Positions 42,605 through 64,000 of a stretch of 64,000 nucleotides of DNA are shown here, in pieces (the first letter of the stretch is position 1; each line of letters opens with the position of its first letter). The position numbers and the translations under genes are program-made. The notes beneath the pieces were generated by a model. That model was not told the origin of the DNA and did not search any database. It was given only the letters and a program-made list of their open reading frames with translations. Source of the DNA: Tubiluchus corallicola (Eukaryota > Priapulida > Priapulimorpha > Priapulimorphida > Tubiluchidae); NCBI GenBank assembly GCA_030141605.1, contig JAQGDQ010000864.1, positions 1-64,000 on the forward strand, read 5' to 3'.

Positions 42605-45150
42605 TTGAAAAAAGAAACCACACTTGTTTTTTTTCTGAATAAATATCCCAAGACTTGAGACAAGAAACCATCTTTGTTTCTTTCTAAATAAATATCCCAG
42701 GACTTGAGACAAGAAACCATCTTTGTTTCTTTCTAAATAAATATCCCAGGACTTGAGACAAGAAACCACACTTGTTCTTTCTAAATAAATATCCCAGGAC
42801 TTGAGACAAGAAACCACACTTGTTTCTTTCTGAATAAATATCCCATTGCTTGAGACAAGAAACCACACTTGTTTCTTTCTAAATAAATATCCCAGGACTT
42901 GAGACAAGAAACCACCCTTGTTTCTTTCTAAATAAATATCCCAGGACTTGAGACAAGAAACCACACTTGTTTCTTTCTAAATAAATATCCCAGGACTTGA
43001 GACAAGAAACCACACTTGTTTCTTTCTGAAAAATATCCCAAGACTTGAGACAAGAAACCACACTTGTTTCTTTCTAAATAAATATCCCAGGACTTGAGAC
43101 AAGAAACCACACTTGTTTCTTTCTGAATAAATATCCCATTGCTTGAGACAAGAAACCACCCTTGTTTCTTTCTAAATAAATATCCCAAGACTTGAGACAA
43201 GAAACCACACTTGTTTCTTTCTGAATAAATATCCCAAGACTTGAGACAAGAAACCACACTTGTTTCTTTCTAAATAAATATCCCAAGACTTGAGACAAGA
43301 AACCACACTTGTTTCTTTCTAAATAAATATCCCAGGGCTTGAGACAAGAAACCACACTTGTTTCTTTCTGAATAAATATCCCAGGACTTGAGACAAGAAA
43401 CCACCCTTGTTTCTTTCTAAATAAATATCCCAGGACTTGAGACAAGAAACCACACTTGTTTCTTTCTAAATAAATATCCCAAGACTTGAGACAAGAAACC
43501 ACACTTGTTTCTTTCTAAATAAATATCCCAGGACTTGAGACAAGAAACCACACTTGTTTCTTTCTGAATAAATATCCCAGGACTTGAGACAAGAAACCAC
43601 ACTTGTTTCTTTCTAAATAAATATCCCAGGACTTGAGACAAGAAACCACACTTGTTTCTTTCTGAATAAATATCCCAAGACTTGAGACAAGAAACCACAC
43701 TTGTTTCTTTCTGAAAAATATCCCAAGACTTGAGACAAGAAACCACACTTGTTTCTTTCTGAATAAATATCCCAGGACTTGAGACAAGAAACCACACTTG
43801 TTTCTTTCTGAAAAATATCCTAAGACTTGAGACAAGAAACCACACTTGTTTCTTTCTGAATAAATATCCCAGGACTTGAGACAAGAAACCACACTTGTTT
43901 CTTTCTGAATAAATATCCCAAGACTTGAGACAAGAAACCACACTTGTTTCTTTCTGAATAAATATCCCAAGACTTGAGACAAGAAACCACACTTGTTTCT
44001 TTCTAAAAAAAATATCCCAAGAAGTGAGACAAGAAACCACACTTGTTCTTTCTAAATAAATATCCCAGGACTTGAGACAAGAAACCACACTTGTTCTCTC
44101 TAAATAAATATCCCAGGACTTGAGACAAGAAACCACACTTGTTTCTTTCTAAATAAATATCCCAGGACTTGAGACAAGAAACCACACTTGTTTCTTTCTA
44201 AATAAATATCCCAAGACTTGAGACAAGAAACCACACTTGTTTCTTTCTAAATAAATATCCCAGGACTTGAGACAAGAAACCACACTTGTTTCTTTCTAAA
44301 TAAATATCCCAGGACTTGAGACAAGAAACCTTCCTTGTTTCTTTCTGAATAAATATCCCAAGACTTCAGACAAGGAACCACACTTGTTTCTTTCTAAAAA
44401 AATATCCCAAGACTTGAGACAAGAAACCACACTTGTTCTTTCTGAATAAATATCCCAGGACTTGAGACAAGAAACCACACTTGTTTCTTTCTGAATAAAT
44501 ATCCCAGGACTTGAGACAAGAAACCACACTTGTTTCTTTCTGAATAAATATCCCAAGACTTCAGACAAGGAACCACACTTGTTTCTTTCTAAAAAAAAAT
44601 CCCAAGACGTGAGACAAGAAACCACACTTGTTCTTTCTAAATAAATATCCCAGGACTTGAGACAAGAAACCACACTTGTTTCTTTCTGAATAAATATCCC
44701 AAGACTTCAGACAAGGAACCACACTTGTTCTTTCTAAATAAATATCCCAGGACTTGAGACAAGAAACCACACTTGTTTCTTTCTGAATAAATATCCCAAG
44801 ACTTCAGACAAGGAACCACACTTGTTTCTTTCTAAAAAAAATATCCCAAGACGTGAGACAAGAAACCACACTTGTTCTTTCTAAATAAATATCCCAGGAC
44901 TTGAGACAAGAAACCTTCCTTGTTTCTTTCTGAATAAATATCCCAGGACTTGAGACAAGAAACCACACTTGTTTCTTTCTGAATAAATATCCCAAGACTT
45001 CAGACAAGGAACCACACTTGTTTCTTTCTAAAAAAAAATCCCAAGACGTGAGACAAGAAACCACACTTGTTCTTTCTAAAAAAATATCCCAGGACTTGAG
45101 ACAAGAAACCACCCTTGTTTTTTATGAATAAATATCCCAGGATTTCAGAC
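42605..45150. repeat. 49-bp minisatellite, largest array (about 52 copies)
   Basis: Unit CCCAGGACTTGAGACAAGAA, ACCACACTTGTTTCTTTCTA, AATAAATAT. Variants (CTGAATAA, CTTCAGACAAGGAACC, CACCCTTG) alternate in patches, suggesting higher-order duplication. Most units contain AATAAA on the + strand. Minus-strand frames of up to 239 codons are artefacts. Confidence 0.97.
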
Positions 45151-45179
45151 AATCAAGTTTTCTGCCTCGTGTCAACGGA

Positions 45180-46360
45180 GAATATTTATAGGCATTGCAC
45201 CTCCTGTCCTTAAATTTTATCTTCAGCTTCCTGCAATGTTTCTCTTTTGTCTTCTTGCTGTGGCCATTGCGGTTTTGTACCATGGATCACTGCCCACTGG
45301 ACGCTTGATATTTAATAATTAAAATCCATTTCTCGTAAATGGCTATCAATGCTGCCTGCATGGTGCATTTGCCTCTGCATCAATATAATGCGAGTTCTCA
45401 TTCGCTGACTTCCGTCTTAAGAATCCTGCAATACACCGTGACACATTTTATTTTAAGAAAAAGTTATACCATGCTACAGAATGGTTTGCTGTGTAGCATT
45501 ACAATAATTAAATGCAAAAGCTAGATTGTTTACATGTTATACATGGTGCAAACATAGATTTGAAAAATAATCACATGTACATTTTATGAATGTGTGCACT
45601 GTACATTGTAAGCACAAGTACAAATGTTAAAGCCAATCCACTCATCAGTAACTCTTTACATTTAGAAATATTACAGTTTATCAACGTATAAAATTACAAG
45701 AAACTGTGTTAAAGATGCAAACTGTTTGCTAAAAGCTTTGCGTTTTTGGATATTTTTGCCCATTTTTTAAAAATCTGTTGAGAAGTTATTATCTTTATAT
45801 CATTGCACAGAAATAACAGAAATAACATTTACACACATTATGTGTAGGTTGCTGTCGCCTCTTCGTTTATGATTAATACAACATTTGCTGAATAACGTCA
45901 CAAACTATTACGTGCGCAAACTTTGCCAGATGTCACCTCACTTTGCCTATGTATAAACATCTTTTATGTACTTACAATATCACTAAAGCGAACATTCACA
46001 CTAGCGTTTACTACAAATGGGTAAGACGTATCTGACATCAGCTACTGCTTAATATTTTTATTCTACACACTCTATTGCAAGCAAGTTAGGAAACTAACAA
46101 ACAATGTTAATGTGAGGTTGAAGAAGTATTCTTTGCATCCGTTTCCTGCATTGCAAGTTTTAAAGTGGAAGTTCTAAAATGTGCAGGCAATATGTTAAGT
46201 ATTGAAGCTGTTTTTGTCGAAAAGCAGTTGAGGTGAGTTGATCACGTTATGCAAATTGATGATGACAGCCTTCCAAAAACCGTTTTCTATGGTTGTCTTA
46301 GCATCAGCAGGAGTAAGACATATGGTGGGCAAAAGTTTAAATCACAAGGATGTATTGAGA
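45180..46360. other. Intron sequence with nothing recognised
   Basis: Part of the putative first intron of the RING gene. No exon, transposon end or array could be identified. Confidence 0.4.
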
Positions 46361-46364
46361 ATGC

Positions 46365-46605
46365 ATATCAAAACCGGGCATGGTGATATACATGTATGGA
46401 GAAGGCGTATCAAAACCGGGCGTGATGATATACATGTATTGAAAAGGCGTGTCAAAACCGGGCGTGGTGATATACATGTATTGAGAGGGATATCAAAACC
46501 GGGCGTGGTGATATACATGTATTGAGAAGGCGTATCAAAACCGGGCGTGGTGATATACATGTATTGAGAGGGATATCAAAACCAGGCGCGGTGATATACA
46601 TGGAG
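46365..46605. repeat. 42-bp minisatellite (about 6 copies)
   Basis: Unit AAAACCGGGCGTGGTGATAT plus ACATGTATTGAGAAGGCGTA and TC. ATATACATGTAT is a near-palindrome in each unit. The unit is a multiple of three, so both strands stay open. The array ends about 355 bases before the RING gene exon at 46960. Confidence 0.93.
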
Positions 46606-46959
46606 TGAACTGGGGCATTTATATAATGGAAAAAGACAGAGATTTGGAAAAAAGAACTGCTAGTTCAAAACTTACCTGTCAATGCCGTAACTCGTCATAC
46701 ACGCCATCATCAACACAATTGCCAATCAACTGCATTCACCTATTTTACAAACTTGCCTGTGACACCTGTGACAACTGTTTTAAAAGCCATATAGGTCTTC
46801 ATTTTTAATAAATGAAATCATCAGTTATATGGAAGCAGATTTAGGCTTCGTGTGCCTATATTGTTCAGAAAGTCATCTTCGCATCCATGGACTGCTATAC
46901 ATATAGGTATAAAAACTTTGATGTACAAGTTAATTCATATATTGTTTATTATTTCCTAG

Positions 46960-58037
<11,078 letters not shown>

Positions 58038-58374
58038 GCAGCATAGATGGAGCCACACGGCTGGTACGGCATTTTTGCTGCAGAGAGCTCAAGCATTATA
58101 CAGTATATCAAGAGTTAATGGAGTTAGAGAATTTTGTATTCATATCAAAATGAAAAATATACCAAAGATATAGACTCATAATTGGCGCGAGTTCCGCCAC
58201 GGGCCTGATCTATGTGTTAACATGTCAGAGTGTAATAGAAGTTAACTCCACTATAGCTATGAGATAATTATGTTAATATGTGTAAATCTTGTTACTAATA
58301 TGCAGTATGTTCCCTTGCGTAATGCTCTTCTCATACTTGTGCACAGAGATGACATTTCTTGCTACTGTCGTTAC

Positions 58375-58848
58375 CGTATAACAATTACATGGTTTAAGGA
58401 ATTACGTGTATATATGCTACAGCGAACGAGTTACTAGCTTAGCTGAAAACCTGTTAGAGACTCTATATGAATAACAGTTACATGGTTTAAGAAATTACGT
58501 GTATATATGCTACAGCGAACGAGTTACTAGCTTAGCTGAAAACCTGTTAGAGACTCTATATGAATAACAGTTACATGGTTTAAGGAATTACGCGTATACA
58601 TGGTACAGCGAACGCATTACTAGCTAAGCTAAAAACCTGTTAGAGACTCTATATGAATAACAGCTACATGGTTTAAGAAATTACACGTATACATGGTACA
58701 GCGAACGCGTTACTAGCTAACTGAAAACCTATTAGAGACTATATGAATAATAGTTACGTGGTTTAAGGAATTACGCGTGTATATGCTACAGCGAACGAGT
58801 TACTAGCTTAGCTGAAAACCTGTTAGAGACTCTATATGAAAATGTTTA
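58375..58848. repeat. About 93-bp tandem repeat (5 copies)
   Basis: AACAGTTACATGGTTTAAGG, GTGTATATATGCTACAGCGA, ACGAGTTACTAGCTTAGCTG, AAAACCTGTTAGAGACTCTA. Starts about 340 bases after the RING gene stop, so it may be transcribed in the 3' UTR. Confidence 0.93.
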
Positions 58849-59136
58849 AGCGCACATAAAAAAAACTTCGTATTTTATCAGAGACCGTATTATTTCTTTG
58901 CAAATATCGTGTGACATTTCCACATGTTTTAAGCGGACTAGGTGGTGGTGGGTCTCATAATTCATATTTAACGCCGTACCTTTATGCTCATTTATTCCTA
59001 GATGTGTGATCAATGGAGAATAGCAATCGTGCTGAAATTTATGCAGAAAATTCTGTATGATTCTCTTAAAAACTCGTTCTTTCTTTCACTTAATCTCGCT
59101 ACTTGCGTACCACTGATAGGTACTTACCGATACAAA

Positions 59137-59873
59137 CGGGGCCGGATCATGCTATGGGCTAGTACAGGGGTGTGCAAACTGCGGCCCGCCGAGAGATCTT
59201 GTGCGACCCGCGAAGAGGTATGTCAACGTAATGAAAGTGCGGCCCACGCGATCCAGCTGAAGTCTGCGCCAATATCGCAAAGATAGTGCGGGTAGTTTTT
59301 CCTCTAGATCGGATGGCATTAACCCTTGCAAGACGGTTGTCACTTAATGTCACTGTTGGACACGACGAAATATATGGTTTTTAATATAAATTTTAATAAC
59401 TTCTAAAATAGTTTCTTGAGCATAGTAGTAATGATGTGGATGCAAATCGGATGCAAAAAAAATCGTTATTAGGTCCTACTGTACTTGGCTCCTTGATCAA
59501 ACTGCATGTGGCCCACAGGAATCGCGGGAAAGTTTAATGTGGCCCGGCTAGTCAGATAATTTGCACACCCCTCGGCTAGTATAACCCATCTTGGGGTCCC
59601 TCAAACTTTGGTAAAAAAAAACTGTTTCGGTTGTGTGCTAATTTGGTTTGCAATAAATAATAAAATACCGGTATTTCTTAAACATTGTTTTTATTGACAA
59701 ACGAAAGATAGCTGTTCCAGCTTATTTAAAGTTACTTCAAGCCGTGTAAATGTCACTAAAATATATCGACAGTTAAAAATATTCGGTCGTGGGCGACTTA
59801 GAGGGTGGCTCCATCTGAGGGGGATCGATACTCTCATTGGTCTAGGGACCCCAAAACTCGTAATCCGGCCCTG
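59137..59873. mobile_element. hAT-like element (CCGGAT ends) carrying a nested MITE
   Basis: Ends CGGGGCCGGATCATGC and GTAATCCGGCCCTG. Flanks GATACAAA (59129) and GATACATA (59874) match 7 of 8. A family A MITE inserted at 59165 splits it; the host is about 320 bp without it. Confidence 0.75.
59165..59573. mobile_element. hAT-like MITE family A, copy 3, perfect TSD (nested)
   Basis: Starts CAGGGGTGTGCAAACTGCGG and ends TTTGCACACCCCTC (last base mutated). GGCTAGTA at 59157-59164 and 59574-59581. About 409 bp. Confidence 0.92.
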
Positions 59874-60239
59874 GATACATACATTTTCGTATCAATTTCA
59901 CCCATGTAAAATTGTAACTAGTGAACAAAATTTACAAGCCTGCATTGAATTTTTCCTTTTAGACGTAACTGTATTAAGACAATTCATTCTCGTACTAACT
60001 CTTATTCCTGCATCGATTGTAATGTTATTATTACGCCGTAGACGTGATGTAACTTGTTCTTAACTAACGTAAACGCAGCAAAACCAGACTTACACAAACG
60101 CCTGTTATGAGTTTTAACTGGCGTTTGGTCTGTCTGCAAACTCGAACGTGCTCGAGATCTTCCATTTCTTCAAACGTTTGGAAATTTAACTTTTTAATAG
60201 TCGCCAATGTAAACGTTGCGTAATTGTTGTTAAAGGGAA

Positions 60240-60430
60240 AGGAGGACAAGTCACTTAGCGCATAGGGTTTATTTTAGTGTCATCACTTAAACTGTTTGTG
60301 GTGTGCTAAAGGAAAGCGCAAGTCACTTAACACATTGGGTTTATTTTAGTGTCATCACTTAAACTGTTTGTGGTGTGCTAAAGGAAAGCACAAGTCACTT
60401 AGCACATTGGGTTTATTTTAGTGTCATCAC
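60240..60430. repeat. About 72-bp tandem repeat (2.7 copies)
   Basis: CAAGTCACTTAGCGCATAGG, GTTTATTTTAGTGTCATCAC, TTAAACTGTTTGTGGTGTGC, TAAAGGAAAGCG. Confidence 0.9.
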
Positions 60431-60837
60431 GAGAACTTATCAAAAGTAACAGAGAACTTTGCAAAAAGCTTTACAAAGTATGAAGGCAATTTATTCTATC
60501 ACTGTATGGAAATTTGCGGATGCTGTAATAGCCGCCATTTACTTGTGACGTAAATGGTGGTCTTCGTAACTTTCCGTAAGCACTTCGTAACTTTCCGTAA
60601 GCACATGTTGCTCAAACTAATTCAAACTTCTGCAGCTTTGCGTAATCTTTGTGCAAAAAGAGCTTGTTTTAAAAAAACTTACTGTGCTTTTGACGGAAAT
60701 TTGCAGTGCGCTGTTTTTTCTTCGACCAATGAACGATATCATTAAAAATGGAAGTGCCCAAGCGTGAATCGATCACAACTTTAAGTGATTTTTCTAATCG
60801 CACTTTTATTACTAAATCCTTCTAACATTTTAACTTG

Positions 60838-60961
60838 CGAGAAAGCTTGACTTTTCCTTTAATGCTTCTGAGAAAGCTTGACTTTTCCTTTAATACTTCT
60901 GAGAAAGCTTGACTTTTCCTTTAATACTTCTGAGAAAGCTTGACTTTTCCTTTAATACATC
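60838..60961. repeat. 31-bp tandem repeat (4 copies)
   Basis: GAGAAAGCTTGACTTTTCCT plus TTAATACTTCT, nearly perfect. Confidence 0.93.
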
Positions 60962-61477
60962 TCTGTTTAAGGAACAAAATCTTCTTTTGTTAATGATGGA
61001 TGGAATAATTCTGCTGATAAAGTGTGAATTTAACCACTAGCTGTCTACTGTCTATGCACTATTACTGTTACATACATGCAGTGCAATATGCGTAACAAGG
61101 TGCTTTGAAATGCTTGAAGTTAGTCAAGGCCTGTATTTCAATGTGTCAAATCATCCTAAACAACAACAGTGAAATTTCATTTTCGTTGCAGTTTTTTTAC
61201 AATTACACTGTGACCACATTCAGAGAAAAATCGCATAATTCCGAAGTTGAAGTGTTCATTTAATTAACAAATCAGCGACATTGCTTTTGAGCACTGGCGG
61301 CTCGTGTATACGTACCGTGGAACTGCAGCACCCCCTATTTTCACTCAATATAATTGGCGGCTCGTGTATACGTACCGTGGAACTGCAGCACCCCCTATCT
61401 TCACTCAGTATAATCGTTAATATAATCAGTGTTTTCATTTTACTTCTTTCTTTACACTTGTACGGTCCTGATCACGT

Positions 61478-62325
61478 GAGGGTAGTCCTGTTTGCTTCAC
61501 AGCCCCGCACAGTGGTGTGTTTGGCTGTTGTGCGTATGCGGCCAGTGTAGTCCTGTTTGCTTCACAGCCCCGCACAGTGGTGTGTTTGGCTGTTGTGCGT
61601 ATGCGGCCAGTGTAGTCCTGTTTGCTTCACAGCCCCGCACAGTGGTGTGTTTGGCTGTTGTGCACATGCGGCCAGTGTAGTCGTGTGTGCTTCACGGCCC
61701 AGCACAGTGGTGCGTTTGGCTGTTGTGTGCATGCGGCCAGTGTAGTACTGTTTGCTTCACAGCCCCGCACAGTGGTGTGTTTGGCTGTTGTGCACATGCG
61801 GCCAGTGTAGTACTGTTTGCTTCACGGCCCAGCACAGTGGTGTGTTTGGCTGTTGTGCGTATGCTGCCAGTGTAGTCGTGTGTGCTTCACAGCCCCGCAC
61901 AGTGGTGTGTTTGGCTGTTGTACGCATGCGGCTAGTGTAGTCCTGTGTGCTTCACGGCCCATCACAGTGGTGTGTTTGGCTGTTGTGCGTATGCGGCTAG
62001 GGTAGTACTGTTTGCTTCACGGCCCCGCACAGTGGTGCGTTTGGCTGTTGTGCACATACGGCTAGGGTAGTACTGTTTGCTTCACGGCCCAGCACGTGTG
62101 TTTGGCTGTTGTACGCATGCGGCCAGTGTAGTCGTGTGTGTGCTTCACGGCCCAGCACGTGTGTTTGGCTGTTGTACGCATGCGGCCAATGTAGTCGTGT
62201 GTGCTTCACGGCCCAGCACAGTGGTGTGTTTGGCTGTTGTGCGTATGCGGCCAGTGTAGTCGTGTGTGCTTCACGGCCCAGCACAGTGGTGCGTTTGGCT
62301 GTTGTGCGCATGCGGCCATTTAAGT
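61478..62325. repeat. GC-rich 65-bp minisatellite (about 13 copies)
   Basis: GCTTCACAGCCCCGCACAGT, GGTGTGTTTGGCTGTTGTGC, GTATGCGGCCAGTGTAGTCC, TGTTT repeat with a 65-base period. All three + frames are open because 65 is not a multiple of three; no protein is implied. Confidence 0.96.
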
Positions 62326-62351
62326 TCTTATAAGAGTTATAAAATATAAAG

Positions 62352-62567
62352 CAGGGTTCTCACAGAATTTTAAAAAATTCCCTAACCAGATTTTTCATGA
62401 CCAAGATAGCGCCTGCCATAGCAAAATTTTATTCCCAAAAATATGTTTCGAAAAATATCAGTTTGAAGTGATGATTTTTGCAACATTTTCCAATTTGCCT
62501 GAGTTATAGCCCCATTTTCATCATTTTGCTTGTATTTTCAAGGATTTCCTTGAGCGTGGGAACCCTG
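62352..62567. mobile_element. hAT-like MITE with CAGGGTTCYCAC ends (nested)
   Basis: Starts CAGGGTTCTCACAGAATTTT and ends GTGGGAACCCTG, a widespread hAT MITE end type. No clean 8-bp duplication. Inside the 61292-63002 element. Confidence 0.6.
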
Positions 62568-63002
62568 TGAAAGATTTTTGTGGTCACCGTTAAGATTTGT
62601 AGATGGCGACACTGGTCTTGTAAGCACTGAACAGTGTAGTTGTATGTTGTACAGTGGTAAAATGGGCGATGTCACCATGCGCACATCTCTGAGACAAGAT
62701 GCTGTACTTTAGGCAGAAACAGAACAGCAACGTTGCAGTGTGTGATGTCAGTTGACACGTACTTAGACACGTCCTGTACCGGCATATTCTTGAACTGTGA
62801 CAATTTAACCCATTCGCAAGCAAACAATATTCTTTGTTTAGGATTTTATCAAGTTTATTTATAAATTCTCGTACGTTTGTCTGTTTAAAATTACAACATT
62901 AAAATTGCATATTTTGTTTCGTTTTTTTAGTATTAAAACAACGGCTAAAAATTTTCTGAAACAGCACCCCCCTCCCGTAATTTTAACTACGAGCCGCCAC
63001 TG

Positions 63003-64000
63003 CTCTTCGGCCATTTTGTGTCGACTAGTTGTGTCGGCCATTTTGTGTCGACTGGTTGTGTAAATAGATGTGTCGTTTGGTTACTACAAATGATTTACTA
63101 ATAGCTTACTGTTCAGTATTGTTAGTTAGAGTTTATCGCAAGCATTTCGCGCGGGTTTCAACGCCGCCTTTATGTTTAGCAAATACGATCACCGATGTTC
63201 CATTTATGAAACTTTATCGTTATTTTGTACCTCACGAACTGTTTATCGAGAAACTGTGTGTACATGTCGGCTTGAATTATATCAAACTGTAATAATGTGT
63301 TTACTTATGATAGTTTATTAACACGTTGTCTTTGTTTATTTGTTTGTTATGATTTAATTTTAATTCCTGTCCAGTTTGTTGGTTTTTTTTACAGAAAAAT
63401 TAATTGCAAATATTATTTTTGTTCGTTAATTAGTTCGAAGCGAGTTTTTGCGTGACAGTTGTTGAACAACGTGCTCAGTTCCGGAGGACTATCGCATCTC
63501 TCCGAAACTGCGCAAAGTTGTTAGGAATTATCGGCAGCGCTAACGTGCTGCCACCTTTGTCTTAAACGTTCTTTTTGTATTTCTTATTCACGGCAGATGG
63601 CGTTTTTTTTTGCGAATTTCTCGATTCTGCTGCCGTACATTGTTGAATTTGAAATATATCGTGCATCTAGATTAAAATTCACTGTCAAAAGAGAACTTGT
63701 ACTGTACAGATATAGTGATGATAGAGTAATGTTAGTTAAAAATGCTATCATGTCATTTACCACTAGAATATAGTATGTAGAAGAAAGTGTAAGTTTCGCT
63801 CAAATGTCTATATTGCTACAAAATCAAGAATCTTCTGATTATGCTCGTGACAACTTTTAGTTCTTAACTTTGCTAAAAGCAGTGAAATTGAATTATTTTG
63901 TCAGTTATTAATTATGTAAAAGTGTTTCAAATTTCAAATAAATTTTTGCCTATGGGAAATAAGACGTTTTCTTCGTGTTTTCAGAATGCGTGCGTTATTA
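63003..64000. other. Window end: no gene recognised
   Basis: A 26-base duplication (TCGGCCATTTTGTGTCGACT) lies at 63006-63058. 63460-63560 is CpG-richer than its surroundings and could be a promoter or exon beyond my recognition. AATAAA near 63938 could end the RING gene 3' UTR or another transcript. Confidence 0.35.

Larger units (their letters stand above)
61292..63002. mobile_element. TIR element (CASTGGCGGCTCGT) carrying a 65-bp array
   Basis: Starts CACTGGCGGCTCGTG and ends ACGAGCCGCCACTG. GCAGCACCCCC lies subterminally at both ends. The left tip is duplicated (period 60, 61296 and 61356). Flanking 8-mers CTTTTGAG and CTCTTCGG share only 5 of 8, so the TSD is unproven. Confidence 0.65.

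Noticed and set aside
42605-45150. Overlapping minus-strand frames of up to 239 codons (MVSCLKSWDIYLER...)
   Set aside because: They are translations of the 49-bp repeat in rotating frames, ending where unit variants introduce stops. No splice or start context.
61490-62333. Series of 62-codon + strand frames 65 bases apart
   Set aside because: Period 65 rotates frames; the same DNA is open in all three. A repeat artefact, not a gene family.
63068-63292. 74-codon frame after the GGCCATTTTGTG duplication
   Set aside because: No similarity recognised and ordinary composition; could be chance.

Overview
This is animal nuclear DNA. It contains spliced genes with GT-AG introns of hundreds of bases to several kilobases, an AT-rich background, many non-autonomous DNA transposons, LINE remnants and about twenty tandem-repeat arrays. 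Gene content (polyamine oxidase, BNIP3, PNRC-like, RNF38/44-like) points to a bilaterian. Repeat load and intron style suggest an invertebrate, but I cannot name the species.

Layout. (1) 1-7925, + strand: 3' part of a polyamine-oxidase gene (PAOX/SMOX family); six exons are in the window and the FAD-binding N terminus lies upstream. (2) 9738-26396, + strand: a complete six-exon BNIP3 mitophagy-receptor gene of 196 codons, whose introns hold many transposons. (3) 26397-34787: no gene recognised; it holds a foldback element, other transposons and a 31-bp array. (4) 34788-35192, - strand: a small PNRC-like coding exon (mRNA-decapping / nuclear-receptor coactivator family). (5) 37771?-58037, + strand: an RNF38/RNF44-type RING-H2 E3 ligase; eight coding exons are secure and one 5' exon is a candidate. 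(6) 58038-64000: presumed 3' UTR/intergenic DNA with nested transposons and a 65-bp array.

The genes do not form an operon or pathway. PAOX and BNIP3 lie head to tail about 1.8 kb apart. PNRC and the RING gene are divergently oriented.

The most unusual feature is the density of tandem arrays. Distinct units of about 20 to 122 bp occupy roughly a fifth of the window, mostly inside introns and often starting within tens of bases of a 5' splice site. One array can be traced to a single-copy stretch of a dispersed repeat, so it records a minisatellite being born. Transposon families are defined here by their own inverted ends and target-site duplications, several of them perfect, and nested insertions allow relative dating. 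No CRISPR, rRNA gene or convincing tRNA gene was seen.
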